From: Candidatus Baltobacteraceae bacterium
Lineage (GTDB): Bacteria; Vulcanimicrobiota; Vulcanimicrobiia; Vulcanimicrobiales; Vulcanimicrobiaceae
Assembly: GCA_036488875.1 (NCBI GenBank)
Contig: DASXGW010000004.1
Location: 62,001-126,000 of the forward strand
Direction of reading: 5' to 3'
Length of the DNA: 64,000 bases
Position 1 is the first letter of the stretch; each line of letters starts with the position of its first letter. The position numbers and the translations under genes are program-made. The notes beneath the pieces were generated by a model. The model made no database searches. It was not told where the DNA came from and was given only the letters and a program-made list of their open reading frames with translations. This document shows positions 32,295-41,121 of the stretch, piece by piece.

Positions 32295-33565
32295 CGGCGC
32301 GGCGATAGCCCCAGCGCCAGAATCACGACCGCCGGAAGAAGACCGGCAATCGTCCACACGCGCGTCAGCGCCGGTTCGGTGAGAAACGTCACGAACGGCA
32401 GCCAGATCGCCAAATACACGAGGATGCGTTGCGCGCCCAATGCGTACGGCAGGCTCCACAGCGCGTACCACGGCGCGGTGTACGCGCCGAACATCGGCAG
32501 CAGCCAAACCGACGTTCGCAGTCCGCGCGCGGCTGCGACGGCGAAGATCAGCAGCGCGAACGCTGCCAAGGCCGCGATCGCGTGCACGAAGGTTTCGAGG
32601 TGCGAACCCGATGCGTACGCGAGCAGCGCGCGCGCGTACGCCTCACCGCCGCCCAACCACGAGACGACCGCGGCGACGACGAGCGCAACCGCCACGCCCA
32701 ACGCGCGGGCGAGCGGTTCGCGAACCCGTGCGAGTACGGGGAGCCCCAGCAAGACGAACGGTACTTTGATCAGCGCGGCGGCCGCGATCAACAGCGACGC
32801 CCCCAGCGGCCACCACGGCGCCGTCAGCGCCGCGAGCGTGACGATGACGACGGGGAGAAGATCGTTGTGCGCGTTGAGCACGAACTCGAAATACAAGGCG
32901 GGGTTGAGCGCGACGATCGCGAGCACGCGCGGCGCGATGCCGTAGGCCCGCAGCAGTGCGAACAGCGCGGCAAGCAGCGCCGCGCCCAGCACGCGAAACG
33001 CCGTGATTTTTAACAGCAAGGTCGGCGCAAGCTCCGTGAGCGCGCGCGCGACCGCGATCCAGAGCGGACCGTACGTCGCGGCCGGAACGGGAACGTGCCA
33101 AAACGCGTTGATCGCGGCGAGATCGCCGGCAAACGGCACCGCCGGTGGCGCGTAGGCCGCGCGCCCGAGTACGCCGTTACCGACGTACGCGTACACGTCG
33201 GCATTCGCCAACACCGGCGCGAACGAAAACAACGCCATCAACACCGCACCCGCGGCGACCGCGGCCGTCTTCGCACCGGTGCGATAGAGGGCTAGGAGCG
33301 CGTACGACTGCGCGAGCGCGAGCAAGAGCAATAGAGCGACCGCGCCGGTCGCATCGGCCTGCCACCGCACGACGCCAATTGGCCAAGAACCGCGCGACGC
33401 CATCGCCTCGCACACACCGATTTGCGCTGCGTACGCGAGCACCAGCACCGCCACCCAAGCGATACCGGGGAAGCGCGGCGTCGCGGGGCGGCGCGAACGA
33501 AGCAGCCCGCGCGCTTCGGCGACGAGCAGAACCAGCGCGGCAACGTAGTAAACGGTGAAAATCAC
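32267..33565 (-). CDS. Integral membrane GT-C type glycosyltransferase
   Basis: This 432-residue protein has about twelve predicted helices. After the third or fourth lies a periplasmic-type loop with NADVYAYVGNGVLG and, later, VPVPAATYGPLWIAVA, the D-x-Y and YGPLW signatures of polyprenol-phosphate-dependent mannosyltransferase-like (MptA/B or GT87) proteins. It begins 12 bases after the cytochrome b gene stop, on the same strand, and may share its transcript. Its partner in the cell envelope pathway is not identifiable here. The C-terminal tail is short, basic and cytosolic. Confidence 0.7.
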   Translation of the reverse strand: MIFTVYYVAALVLLVAEARGLLRSRRPATPRFPGIAWVAVLVLAYAAQIGVCEAMASRGSWPIGVVRWQADATGAVALLLLLALAQSYALLALYRTGAKTAAVAAGAVLMALFSFAPVLANADVYAYVGNGVLGRAAYAPPAVPFAGDLAAINAFWHVPVPAATYGPLWIAVARALTELAPTLLLKITAFRVLGAALLAALFALLRAYGIAPRVLAIVALNPALYFEFVLNAHNDLLPVVIVTLAALTAPWWPLGASLLIAAAALIKVPFVLLGLPVLARVREPLARALGVAVALVVAAVVSWLGGGEAYARALLAYASGSHLETFVHAIAALAAFALLIFAVAAARGLRTSVWLLPMFGAYTAPWYALWSLPYALGAQRILVYLAIWLPFVTFLTEPALTRVWTIAGLLPAVVILALGLSPRRQSPHGGPS

Positions 33566-33576
33566 CGCCTACGCTC

Positions 33577-35088
33577 CTACGGCTTGTAGTTCTTGACTTG
33601 CGCTTCGGTGACGGCGGAAGCGTGGTTGTTACCGAGCGATCCGCGAATGTACGTGATGACGCTGGCAACATCGCCGTTCGACAACGCGCTCTTCCACGGC
33701 GGCATCTGCCCGTTGTACGTTTGCCCGGCGACCGTGATCGAGCCGTGCAAGCCGTTGAGCACGATGCCGATGACTTTGTGCGGATCGCCCGTAACGACCG
33801 GATTGTTCGCCAGCGGCGGGAATGCGCCGGGCGAACCTTGCCCGTTGGCACCGTGACACGACGAGCAGTTGGTCGAGAACACCTTCGCGCCCGCGGCGCT
33901 GGCCGTGCCGCTCTGACCGACGCCCGACGTCGCGCCGCCCGAGGCTTCCGACGTCTCGGCCGCCGCAGCCGGCGCCGCGAGCACCTGCGCTTCGGGTGGT
34001 GACGGCGGACCAGCGGCTTGCTTCGACACAATGCCCATTTGGGCGTAAATCGTCAGCGCGACGATGATGCCGACGATGATGACCGTCGGCCAGAGAATCG
34101 CTCTGCGCGCCGAAAACGCGCGCGTCGTGCTGCGATCGAGCCACGGCAGAATGAGGACGATGACCAAACCGATCGTCGGAACGATAATCGCTGCGAGCAG
34201 TTCGGGGAACGGTCCGTTACCGAGGAAGATCGGTACGAGATTGAGCAGGCCGAACAGCGAGAGAAAGTACCACGCCGGATACGGCACGAACGCGCCGTTC
34301 GTTGGATCGGCTTTCGCGTCGAGGTACGGCGGAAAGACCAGCGCCAGGAAGACGATGATGACGAACACGATGAACGAGAACGCGCCGTCCATGAACATCT
34401 GATCCGGCCAGAAACGTCCCACTTTGAGGGTACGCGGATCGTCGGTCACTGGTCCGGCCGAGCCGTTGTGCCGGAAGATCGCCAAGTGGGCGCCGACGAG
34501 CGCGAGCAGCGCCGCGGGCATCAGCCACACGTGCAGACCGAAGAAACGATTGATCGTGTTGGTGCCCATCACGGTGCCGCCTTGCGCGATGCCCTGCAGG
34601 ATCGCGCCGCCCGGCGGTAAGCCGGTAATATTCAGCGAGACTTGCGACGCAAAGTACGCGTCCATATCCCACGGCAGCAAGTATCCGGTCAAACCGAGCA
34701 CGAGCGTGATCAGCAGCAGCAGCACGCCGACGACCCACTGGATTTCGCGCGGCGATTTGTACGCTCCGAAGATCAGCACTTGGAGCAAGTGCAGGAAGAC
34801 GAGCGCGATCATTGCCGACGCGCCCCAATAGTGGACCGACAGGATGAAGTGCGTCCACGGATTGAGGTAGATGGCGCGCGTCGATTCCCATGCGGTCGCC
34901 GCCGACGGCGCGTAGAAGAACGTCAGGAAGATGCCGGTCACGATCTGCACGATCATCGCAAAGAGCGTCGCGCTGCCGAAGACGTACCAGTAGCTCGCTC
35001 CGCCGGGGACGTCCTCGGTCAGGAACTCCTGCGCCATCGAAACGAAGCCGGTGCGTTTATCGAGCCAATTCAACACGCCAGACAACAT
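33577..35088 (-). CDS. Cytochrome b fused to a C-terminal cytochrome c domain
   Basis: This 503-residue protein has a cytochrome b of a full-length type (N-terminal haem domain and C-terminal subunit-IV-like domain). Haem ligands lie in SVHYWG...FLHLLQV (His 14 apart) and LHVWLM...GAHLAIF (His 15 apart, the spacing typical of b6-type cytochromes). The quinol-site motif PEWY reads PAWYFL, so its Glu is Ala. After the last helices a linker rich in Ala/Ser leads to CSSCH (Cys408, Cys411, His412) with MPPW as candidate Met ligand. Its ATG has AAGGAG ten bases before, and 14 bases separate it from the Rieske gene. It is the redox core of a bc-type complex. Confidence 0.9.
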   Translation of the reverse strand: MLSGVLNWLDKRTGFVSMAQEFLTEDVPGGASYWYVFGSATLFAMIVQIVTGIFLTFFYAPSAATAWESTRAIYLNPWTHFILSVHYWGASAMIALVFLHLLQVLIFGAYKSPREIQWVVGVLLLLITLVLGLTGYLLPWDMDAYFASQVSLNITGLPPGGAILQGIAQGGTVMGTNTINRFFGLHVWLMPAALLALVGAHLAIFRHNGSAGPVTDDPRTLKVGRFWPDQMFMDGAFSFIVFVIIVFLALVFPPYLDAKADPTNGAFVPYPAWYFLSLFGLLNLVPIFLGNGPFPELLAAIIVPTIGLVIVLILPWLDRSTTRAFSARRAILWPTVIIVGIIVALTIYAQMGIVSKQAAGPPSPPEAQVLAAPAAAAETSEASGGATSGVGQSGTASAAGAKVFSTNCSSCHGANGQGSPGAFPPLANNPVVTGDPHKVIGIVLNGLHGSITVAGQTYNGQMPPWKSALSNGDVASVITYIRGSLGNNHASAVTEAQVKNYKP

Positions 35089-35102
35089 GCGTTGCGAACT
35101 CC

Positions 35103-35750
35103 TTACGACTGATACGAGAGAATGACGCGATCGGGAACCGACGACTGATATCTGATCCACATCACGTCGGCGACTCCGCTCTGCTCGCGCAGCGGCAGCG
35201 GATCCATGCCGCGCGGCGCGGGACCGGCGAGGTGGGCGCCGTCAAGGTCGAACTGCGAACCGTGGCACGGGCACTGGAAGCGGTTGGCGTCGGCGCTCCA
35301 GATCGGCCGGCAGCCTAAGTGCGGGCAGATCGGGCTCATGATCACGAAGCCCATATTGACGACGTTGTACGTGCCGTCGAAGTACGGCAGCGTAGCGGAG
35401 AGGTCGGGACGAGCCGCTTTGAACTTCGATGGATCGACCTTGATGCCCCAAACGTAGTCCTCGAACGTTTGCTCGGGCAGATACGAGTCTTTGGTTTTCA
35501 TCGAGAACTCGAGCTTGATGGGTTTGTCGGTCGCCTTCTGTAAGTCGGCGAACTCGGCGGCCGTGAGCGGCGACCACGTGCCCTTGGTGCCCTGTCCCGT
35601 CGGGATCAGGGAGCTGACGATCGGCACGGCCAGCACGAGGCCGATGACGCCGCCGATCGCGAGGGTTGCGTTCGCCATGAATTCCCGCCGCGAGACGTCC
35701 TCGGGAGTCTCGGGCATGTCGTAAGCCGTCAAACTATTATGTTTCGACAA
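35103..35750 (-). CDS. qcrA: Rieske iron-sulfur subunit of the bc complex
   Basis: This 215-residue protein has a twin-arginine signal-anchor (SRREFMANATLAIGGVIGLVLA) and a C-terminal Rieske domain with CPHLGC and CPCHGS loops. All four cluster ligands and the two disulfide cysteines are present. It carries electrons from quinol to the cytochrome c domain on the outer face of the membrane, and the Tat genes at 38377-39428 could export it folded. It is followed at 14 bases by the b-c fusion, so the two are probably a single transcript. The promoter must lie in the 92 bases upstream of 35751, which contain an AT-rich stretch on either strand. Confidence 0.93.
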   Translation of the reverse strand: MSKHNSLTAYDMPETPEDVSRREFMANATLAIGGVIGLVLAVPIVSSLIPTGQGTKGTWSPLTAAEFADLQKATDKPIKLEFSMKTKDSYLPEQTFEDYVWGIKVDPSKFKAARPDLSATLPYFDGTYNVVNMGFVIMSPICPHLGCRPIWSADANRFQCPCHGSQFDLDGAHLAGPAPRGMDPLPLREQSGVADVMWIRYQSSVPDRVILSYQS

Positions 35751-35842
35751 GGTCGCTCTCTCCGAAAGGCGCGGGGGTCCGGGTGCGGTCCCATTTCACA
35801 AGCATAATAAGCCGGCCCTGTCGCCGGGGCGATAACAAAGGT
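35751..35842. promoter_or_regulatory. Divergent promoter region between the Rieske and lipoprotein genes
   Basis: The only AT-rich patch in this short region is CATAATAA at 35803-35810, which reads TTATTATG on the other strand and could supply a -10 box for either gene. No good -35 box could be placed at the usual distance. A ribosome-binding site for the plus gene is weak. Confidence 0.25.
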
Positions 35843-36151
35843 ATGGGTCAAGCAAGAATTCTGCTGGCCGCAGCCCTGCTGCTCGGCGGCTGCGGCCACG
35901 CGGCGCAGCAGACCGTCGCCAAGCCGGCCGCGACGGTCGATCCCGAGATCCGGTCCCTGCGGGCGCAGTTAGCGCAGGCGCGGACCGAGCGTGACGCCGC
36001 GCTTGCGCGCTTGCACGCTCTGGAACATCGCAAACCCGCAGTGGTTCGCGTCGTCGTTACGCAACCCGCTCCCGCCGCGGCGCACCCGAGCCACTCGGGT
36101 CAACCCGCGACGCAAGTCTTCTCGAACGTGACGACGGCGGCGCCGCCGTAA
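35843..36151 (+). CDS. Small lipoprotein with a coiled coil
   Basis: This 102-residue protein has a lipobox at the start (LLLGG before Cys17). The mature part has a heptad-like helix (SLRAQLAQARTERDAALARLHALEHR) and a Pro/Ala-rich tail. The ATG at 35843 gives the best signal sequence. It lies between the Rieske/cytochrome b genes and the CcsA gene and ends 1 base from the convergent ccsA stop. It may be a spacer lipoprotein in the periplasm. No known family is recognised. Confidence 0.65.
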   Translation: MGQARILLAAALLLGGCGHAAQQTVAKPAATVDPEIRSLRAQLAQARTERDAALARLHALEHRKPAVVRVVVTQPAPAAAHPSHSGQPATQVFSNVTTAAPP

Positions 36152-36152
36152 T

Positions 36153-37049
36153 TTACATTTTGTAGCTGTGCAGCCCCGAGATCCAGATGTTTACGCCGAA
36201 GTAGCAGAACAGGATCGAGAGAAAGCCCAGCACGCTGACCCAGTTGGTGCGTAAACCGCGCCACGCGTGTCGCGTGTGCAGATGCATGTACGCAAGGTAC
36301 ACGATCCACGAGAACAGGGCGGCGGTCTCCTTGGGATCCCACTGCCAATACGCGCCCCACGACTCTTTCGCCCACATCGCACCGGTGATAATGCCGATCG
36401 AGATCAACGGCAAGCCGATTGCGACCGCCCGATAGACGATGGTATCGAGCTGCGCTAGCGTGGGTAGTGAATCGAGCCACTGCGCGAACGGATTACCCCC
36501 GCCGGCCGCCGCTACGGTGGCCCCGCCTTCGGTCGCGTATGCCTCGTGCGAACTTGCGAAAGCGCGCTCAACGTAGTATTTCAGCAGATAGACGCACGAA
36601 AAGACGAACGAAACCATGAACGCCGCGTACGACGACACGACGAGCGGTACGTGAATCTTCGCCCAGTACGATTGCAGTGAAGGAACCGCGGGCATCGTGC
36701 CTTCGTTCCACGTTATGCCGTAGGCGAGAAAGATCGCCGCCAGTCCCACGACGAACCCACCTGCCCACCACGCTTTGTAGCGAAATGCGAAGCCGACGAA
36801 GATCGCGACCGCCATCGCCGCGAAAAGCGAGAGCGATCCGTACAGGTTGAGCAGCGGCCAGACGCCGGTCAGCTCGAAACGAGCGACGAGCTGCGCGAAC
36901 TGCGCGGCACAGCCCAGGATCGCCAAAGGCGCGCCGAAGAGCCGCAGCCATTCCTCGCGGGTGAAGAAATACGCAAGCAGCGCCAGCGCCGCGAGCACGT
37001 AGCTCCCAAGCGCGGTGACCATCAGGACTTCGTCGAGCGGCATCTTCAT
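36153..37049 (-). CDS. ccsA: Cytochrome c biogenesis protein CcsA (ResC-type)
   Basis: This 298-residue polytopic protein carries the WWD haem-handling motif in WGAYWQWDPKETAAL, with a conserved His in LHTRHAWRG following, and His in KIHVPLVVSSY. With Ccs1/ResB it forms the system II synthetase that moves haem outward and attaches it to CxxCH motifs, here the b-c fusion. ATG 37049 overlaps the ccs1 stop (ATGA), and a second ATG is two codons later. Gene order with the Tat and bc genes supports a respiratory role. Confidence 0.93.
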   Translation of the reverse strand: MKMPLDEVLMVTALGSYVLAALALLAYFFTREEWLRLFGAPLAILGCAAQFAQLVARFELTGVWPLLNLYGSLSLFAAMAVAIFVGFAFRYKAWWAGGFVVGLAAIFLAYGITWNEGTMPAVPSLQSYWAKIHVPLVVSSYAAFMVSFVFSCVYLLKYYVERAFASSHEAYATEGGATVAAAGGGNPFAQWLDSLPTLAQLDTIVYRAVAIGLPLISIGIITGAMWAKESWGAYWQWDPKETAALFSWIVYLAYMHLHTRHAWRGLRTNWVSVLGFLSILFCYFGVNIWISGLHSYKM

Positions 37050-38392
37050 GTCGTGGCCTCCCGCAAGCCTACCACTAGGCGCATAAACTCGTTCTCGAAA
37101 ACGTCGTAACCCTTGACCGTCGTAGCCGCGACGCCGACGGTGCTCTTGCCTGGGCTTTCTTCGTCGACCCGTACGTACAAGCGCGCCGGCAGGAAGTAAA
37201 ACGAGATAATGAGGCCGCTGAGAAGCACGAACGCGCCGATGCCGACCAGCGGTATGCCCGGATCGTAGCGGTACTGAAAGCCTGAAAAAAGGACGTAGCG
37301 GTCGGGAAGCAGCCGCCAGCCGTCGCCGAGGTCGACCCAACTGCGCAGCGGCAGCAGCGCTTCGCCTAATGAGTTCCCGCTTTGCTCGACGCCCATAGCG
37401 ACGCCAGGCGCGTTGACGCGGGGATCGGCCGACGGCATTCCCGATTGCTTGTCGACCGTGGGAACGAACTTCTCGTACACGACGCTGCGCTGCGTACCGG
37501 GAATTTGGAACGAGTCGCCTTCGAACAGCGCGTGTCCGGGAACGCTCGGCACGGGTTTGCCGCGGTGCGTTACGAGGAAGTGCATCGCGAACCCGTAGCT
37601 CGATTGATAGTAGAGCGTGCCGTCGATATCGATCGGGTGGTTGACACGCACCACATAATGCTTCGGCGTCGCGTCCTTGCCCGTGACGGTAACACGCGAG
37701 ACGTAATCGATCGGCTGATAGACCATGCCGCTCTTGGTCATGATCGGTTGGACCTTATACGCGAAATCGTCGAGCCGTATCAATGCGTGCGTCTCGGGAA
37801 TCTCCACCGTTTGGCCTGTGAGCACGGCGCTTTCGCCCGAGAATCCGCGCGCCCAATACAAGGTCGTGCCGGCCGCGATGATGACGAATCCCAAGTGCGC
37901 GACGAGCACGCCGCGGCGCGCCCAGTTGTGTTTGTCGGCAAAAGTCCATTCGATGCCGCCGAACGCGCGGTCGCGGATTTGCCAGCCCCGCCGCGCGAAC
38001 GAGTCGGCGATTTTCCGGCGAACCGTTCCGGCATCGCCTTCGACCTCGAACTGAGCGTGCAGCGGAATCTTGTCGACCTTCACCGGGTGCAGCGGCGGCA
38101 GCCGTGCCGGAATCACGCGCTTGAACGTGCACACCGTCAGCGACAAGAGAATCAAGCCGACGATCGCGATGTACCACGGCGAGTGGTAGATATTGTCGAA
38201 CTGCAGCCGCAGGATCGCGCGGGCGATCGGTGCGGCGTAGGCGGCCAAATACGCCGACGAGTCTTTGCCTTGATCGACGACGACGCCGATAAGCGTAAGA
38301 ATGCCCCACACCACGAACAGCGATACCGCGAAAAGCACGTTCCCGAACGTGCGCACGAAGTCGTCGTAGAGCGTCGCTACGCGCGCTGCCAC
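37046..38392 (-). CDS. ccs1: Cytochrome c biogenesis protein Ccs1/ResB
   Basis: This 448-residue protein has three N-terminal membrane helices, a large periplasmic domain and a final helix. Family markers are TLIGVVVDQGKDSSAYLAAY near the start, HNWARRGVLVAHLGFVIIAAGT in the middle, and a C-terminal GAFVLLSGLIISFYFLPARLYVRV. It works with CcsA as the system II haem lyase. It overlaps tatC by 16 bases upstream and ccsA by 4 bases downstream, placing cytochrome maturation and Tat export in one transcript. Confidence 0.92.
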   Translation of the reverse strand: MAARVATLYDDFVRTFGNVLFAVSLFVVWGILTLIGVVVDQGKDSSAYLAAYAAPIARAILRLQFDNIYHSPWYIAIVGLILLSLTVCTFKRVIPARLPPLHPVKVDKIPLHAQFEVEGDAGTVRRKIADSFARRGWQIRDRAFGGIEWTFADKHNWARRGVLVAHLGFVIIAAGTTLYWARGFSGESAVLTGQTVEIPETHALIRLDDFAYKVQPIMTKSGMVYQPIDYVSRVTVTGKDATPKHYVVRVNHPIDIDGTLYYQSSYGFAMHFLVTHRGKPVPSVPGHALFEGDSFQIPGTQRSVVYEKFVPTVDKQSGMPSADPRVNAPGVAMGVEQSGNSLGEALLPLRSWVDLGDGWRLLPDRYVLFSGFQYRYDPGIPLVGIGAFVLLSGLIISFYFLPARLYVRVDEESPGKSTVGVAATTVKGYDVFENEFMRLVVGLREATT

Positions 38393-39081
38393 GATTTCTC
38401 CAATAAGACGATCAACCAGATGGACACTTCGTAGAGCACGTACATGGGCACGGCCAGGAGTGCCATCGTCAGCGGATTGCCGTCGGGCGCGGCGATGCCG
38501 CCGGCAATGAAGAAGCCGAAGATGGCGTGTCGCCGATAGTGCATGAGCGATCGCGCGTTGACGATGCCGATGCGCGCCAGTCCGACCAGAACGATCGGCG
38601 TTTGAAAGATGATCGCGAAGAGTGCGAAGAGGATGAGCACGAAGCTCAACGTCGACGCGATGCCGAACGTCGGCTCGGCGACCGCCTTAGTGATATTGAT
38701 GAGCGCGGCGACGACCCTTGGGATCACGACGAAGTGCGCGAAGGCCAGGCCGACGAATGCGAGCAGCAGCGACGGCAGGATGAACGCGTACACCATGCGC
38801 CGCGTTTTCGGGTGAATCGCCGGCACGACGAATAGCCACAGCTGCTGCAGCAGGATCGGCAGTCCGAGCACGATGCCGCCGACGATTGAGAACTTGAACT
38901 CGGTGAAGATGACGTCGGCCGGTCCGAACGCGTGCAGCGGGATGCCGTGGAAGTACTCGTCCATCATCCAGCGGATCGCAAACTGCGACGGCCAGAAGAG
39001 CAGCACCGCGATCGCGCCTACCGTCGCGATGGCAATCAAGAGACGCGTACGGAGCTCCCTCAGGTGCTCCGTAAACGGCAT
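38377..39081 (-). CDS. tatC: Sec-independent protein translocase TatC
   Basis: This 234-residue six-helix protein has MPFTEHLRELRTRL at the N-terminus, with the twin-arginine-binding Glu, then FTEFKFSIVGGI and the conserved IFQTPIV and LVGLARIG. It is the receptor of the Tat pathway for folded proteins. The ATG at 39081 is used, but an AAGGAG site touches it with no spacing, and the frame continues upstream with family-like ETWDQKE to a CTG at 39123, so a non-standard start is possible. It follows tatA by 44 bases and overlaps ccs1 by 16 bases. Confidence 0.93.
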   Translation of the reverse strand: MPFTEHLRELRTRLLIAIATVGAIAVLLFWPSQFAIRWMMDEYFHGIPLHAFGPADVIFTEFKFSIVGGIVLGLPILLQQLWLFVVPAIHPKTRRMVYAFILPSLLLAFVGLAFAHFVVIPRVVAALINITKAVAEPTFGIASTLSFVLILFALFAIIFQTPIVLVGLARIGIVNARSLMHYRRHAIFGFFIAGGIAAPDGNPLTMALLAVPMYVLYEVSIWLIVLLEKSWQRA

Positions 39082-39125
39082 CTCCTTTTGGTCCCACGTT
39101 TCGTCGTGGACCCGTTCTTGCAGGT

Positions 39126-39428
39126 CTATGCGCTGGGGGTCCCTTTGTCGGGCGTCGGCGGCGGTACCGAATCGCCGGTCATCTCGCCGGCCTCGACGTT
39201 GTTCATGATATCGGCGTGCTTGCGCTCCTCACGCAAGCGCGCCTCTTCGCGCGCTTTGGCGGTTGCGGCATCGGCCTCGATTTGGCCCATCATGAACTCT
39301 TTTTTTGCCTGCCCCGCACTGCGGGCGAGCTTAGGCAGCTTCTCGGCGCCAAAGAGCAGCGCTCCCACGACGAGGATGCCGATGATGATCGGCGCGTCGA
39401 TGAACGCGAGAAGGGGGTGTATGAACAT
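39126..39428 (-). CDS. tatA: Sec-independent protein translocase TatA/E
   Basis: This 100-residue protein has one N-terminal membrane helix (IIIGILVVGALLFG), the conserved hinge FGAEKLPKLARSAGQAKKEF, and an amphipathic charged helix with a Pro-rich tail. TatA subunits line the Tat pore. No separate tatB is seen, as in minimal TatAC systems. It lies between the polyprenyl synthase and tatC on the same strand. Confidence 0.93.
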   Translation of the reverse strand: MFIHPLLAFIDAPIIIGILVVGALLFGAEKLPKLARSAGQAKKEFMMGQIEADAATAKAREEARLREERKHADIMNNVEAGEMTGDSVPPPTPDKGTPSA

Positions 39429-39451
39429 TGAGGTTCTCCTGTGTTCTCGAT

Positions 39452-40411
39452 CTAGTCGGCGAGCAAGGCGTCGGCGAGGTCAAGCAGTTCGTTCTTCGCC
39501 GTACCTGCGGGAAGAGGCTCTAACGCTTGCTTCGCCCGGTGTACGAACGCGGCAATCTGCGTGCGCGTGCCGCGCAATCCGCCGTGACGGTCGATGCCGG
39601 CGACAATGGCCGAGATCGCGTCGTTGGCGGTTCCGTCATAAAAACGACGTACCTCGGTCTGAAAGTTGCCGTCGCCGTCCGCCAGCGCCTCGATGAGGGG
39701 GATGGTGACCTTCCGCTCGGTGAGATCGTTGCCGACCGGCTTCCCGAGCGAGCGTTCGTCGGCCGTCATGTCGAGCAGATCGTCTTTCATTTGGAATGCG
39801 ACGCCGAAGTGCTCGCCGTACTGTCGCAGCGCCGCGACGTTGGCGGCCGAGGCGCCGCCGACGATCGCCCCGCACTCGGCCGAAGCCGCGAAGAGCGACG
39901 CGGTTTTCTTCTGCGCGATTTCGACGTACGCGTCGTGACTCAAATCCAGCCGGCCCATCGCGCGCAGCTGCAGCACCTCGCCGTCGCAGATGTCGGCCAG
40001 CGTCGCCGAGAGGATGTGGGGAATTGGCGGCTGGTACGTTGCCGTGACGTTCTTGAAGATCCAGGCGAAGAGATAATCGCCGGCGAGCACGCTGACGCGA
40101 TTGCCGTAGTCGACGGCGGTGGCGTTGACGCCGCGCCGCGTTTGCGCGTTGTCCACGACGTCGTCGTGAATCAAGGTCGCGACGTGAATGAGCTCCATGT
40201 ACGCGGCCAGGTGCAAGTGGTCGACGGCATTGCCGCCGCAGGCCGCCGACGCGAGCAGCGTGATGCGCGGCCGCAACCGCTTTCCGCCCGCGGCCAGCAT
40301 GCGCTTCACCGCTTCGGTAATGATCGGGTTGTCGGTGGAAAACGTCGAGCGGAAGAACGTTTCGACGAGGTCGTGAAGATCGCGCTCGGTTTCGAGGCGT
40401 TTGGCGATCAC
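39452..40411 (-). CDS. All-trans polyprenyl diphosphate synthase
   Basis: This 319-residue enzyme has the first Asp-rich motif in LIHDDVVDNAQTRRG and the second in QMKDDLLDMTADERSLGKPVGNDL, plus GGKRLRPRI. It lengthens farnesyl or geranyl diphosphate to the C30-C50 chain used for quinones. Next to UbiE/MenG it probably makes the side chain of menaquinone or ubiquinone. The GTG start overlaps the UbiE/MenG stop (GTGA). The longer frame upstream is inside that gene and is rejected. Exact chain length cannot be deduced. Confidence 0.92.
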   Translation of the reverse strand: MIAKRLETERDLHDLVETFFRSTFSTDNPIITEAVKRMLAAGGKRLRPRITLLASAACGGNAVDHLHLAAYMELIHVATLIHDDVVDNAQTRRGVNATAVDYGNRVSVLAGDYLFAWIFKNVTATYQPPIPHILSATLADICDGEVLQLRAMGRLDLSHDAYVEIAQKKTASLFAASAECGAIVGGASAANVAALRQYGEHFGVAFQMKDDLLDMTADERSLGKPVGNDLTERKVTIPLIEALADGDGNFQTEVRRFYDGTANDAISAIVAGIDRHGGLRGTRTQIAAFVHRAKQALEPLPAGTAKNELLDLADALLAD

Positions 40412-41121
40412 GGCTTCGTCCCGTAATGAATGGCGATCGAGCCGCCCATCAGCGGAAGGTATCCCGATTCGGCAAAGCCGGCGCGCTCGAATCGCCCGCG
40501 CAGCTCGACGGCGTTGGGATGATGCGTGAGCGAGTTCGGCAAGTACGAGTACGCTTCGCGCGAGCCGCCGACGATGCCGCCCACGAGCGGAACGACGCCG
40601 TAGAAATACGCGTCGAAGAAACGCTTCCACACGCGGTTGGGCGCTTTGCTGACGTCGAGGTTGACCAAGCGCGCGCCGGGTCGAATCACGCGCAGCGCTT
40701 CTTTGAGAACGGCATCGACGTCGACGACGTTGCGCAGCGAGAATCCCATCGTCGCACCGTCGAATGCGTTGTCGTCGAACGGCAACGCCATGACGTCGGC
40801 TTCGAGGAATGCGGACTTTCCACGCTGCGGCGCACGGGCTCGCTCGCGTGCGCGCGCCAGCATCGGCTCGCAAAAGTCGACGCCCGTGACGTCGAGTGTC
40901 GGATCGACCCGTAGTAGATGAAAGACCAAATCTCCCGTGCCGCAGCAGAGATCGACGACGCGCCCGGCCGCCGGAGGAGCTAGGAGCGCGATGGCTCTCT
41001 TGCGCCAGCGCTCGTCGAAGCCCGCGGTCAGAACGCGGTTGGCCAAATCGTAGCGGGGCGCGATTCGTCCGAACATATCGCGGACGAACGCTCCCTTTCC
41101 GCCGGCCGGCATGGTGGTCAT
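40408..41121 (-). CDS. ubiE: Demethylmenaquinone/ubiquinone methyltransferase
   Basis: This 237-residue SAM enzyme has the start FVRDMFGRIAPRYDLANRVLTAGFDERWR, typical of UbiE/MenG, the SAM motif VVDLCCGTGDL, then VTGVDFCEPML and DGATMGFSLRNVVD, and the C-terminal SYLPNSLTHHPNAVELR. It methylates the quinone ring in the last step of menaquinone or ubiquinone synthesis. ATG 41121 is used; ATG 41112 is an alternative. Its start region overlaps the divergent PLD-like start if both take their longest forms. Confidence 0.9.
   Translation of the reverse strand: MTTMPAGGKGAFVRDMFGRIAPRYDLANRVLTAGFDERWRKRAIALLAPPAAGRVVDLCCGTGDLVFHLLRVDPTLDVTGVDFCEPMLARARERARAPQRGKSAFLEADVMALPFDDNAFDGATMGFSLRNVVDVDAVLKEALRVIRPGARLVNLDVSKAPNRVWKRFFDAYFYGVVPLVGGIVGGSREAYSYLPNSLTHHPNAVELRGRFERAGFAESGYLPLMGGSIAIHYGTKP

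Noticed and set aside
34018-34620. Long reading frames rich in Arg/Asp on the strand opposite known genes
   Set aside because: They are shadows of high-GC coding sequence, lack domain similarity and lie fully inside well-supported genes.
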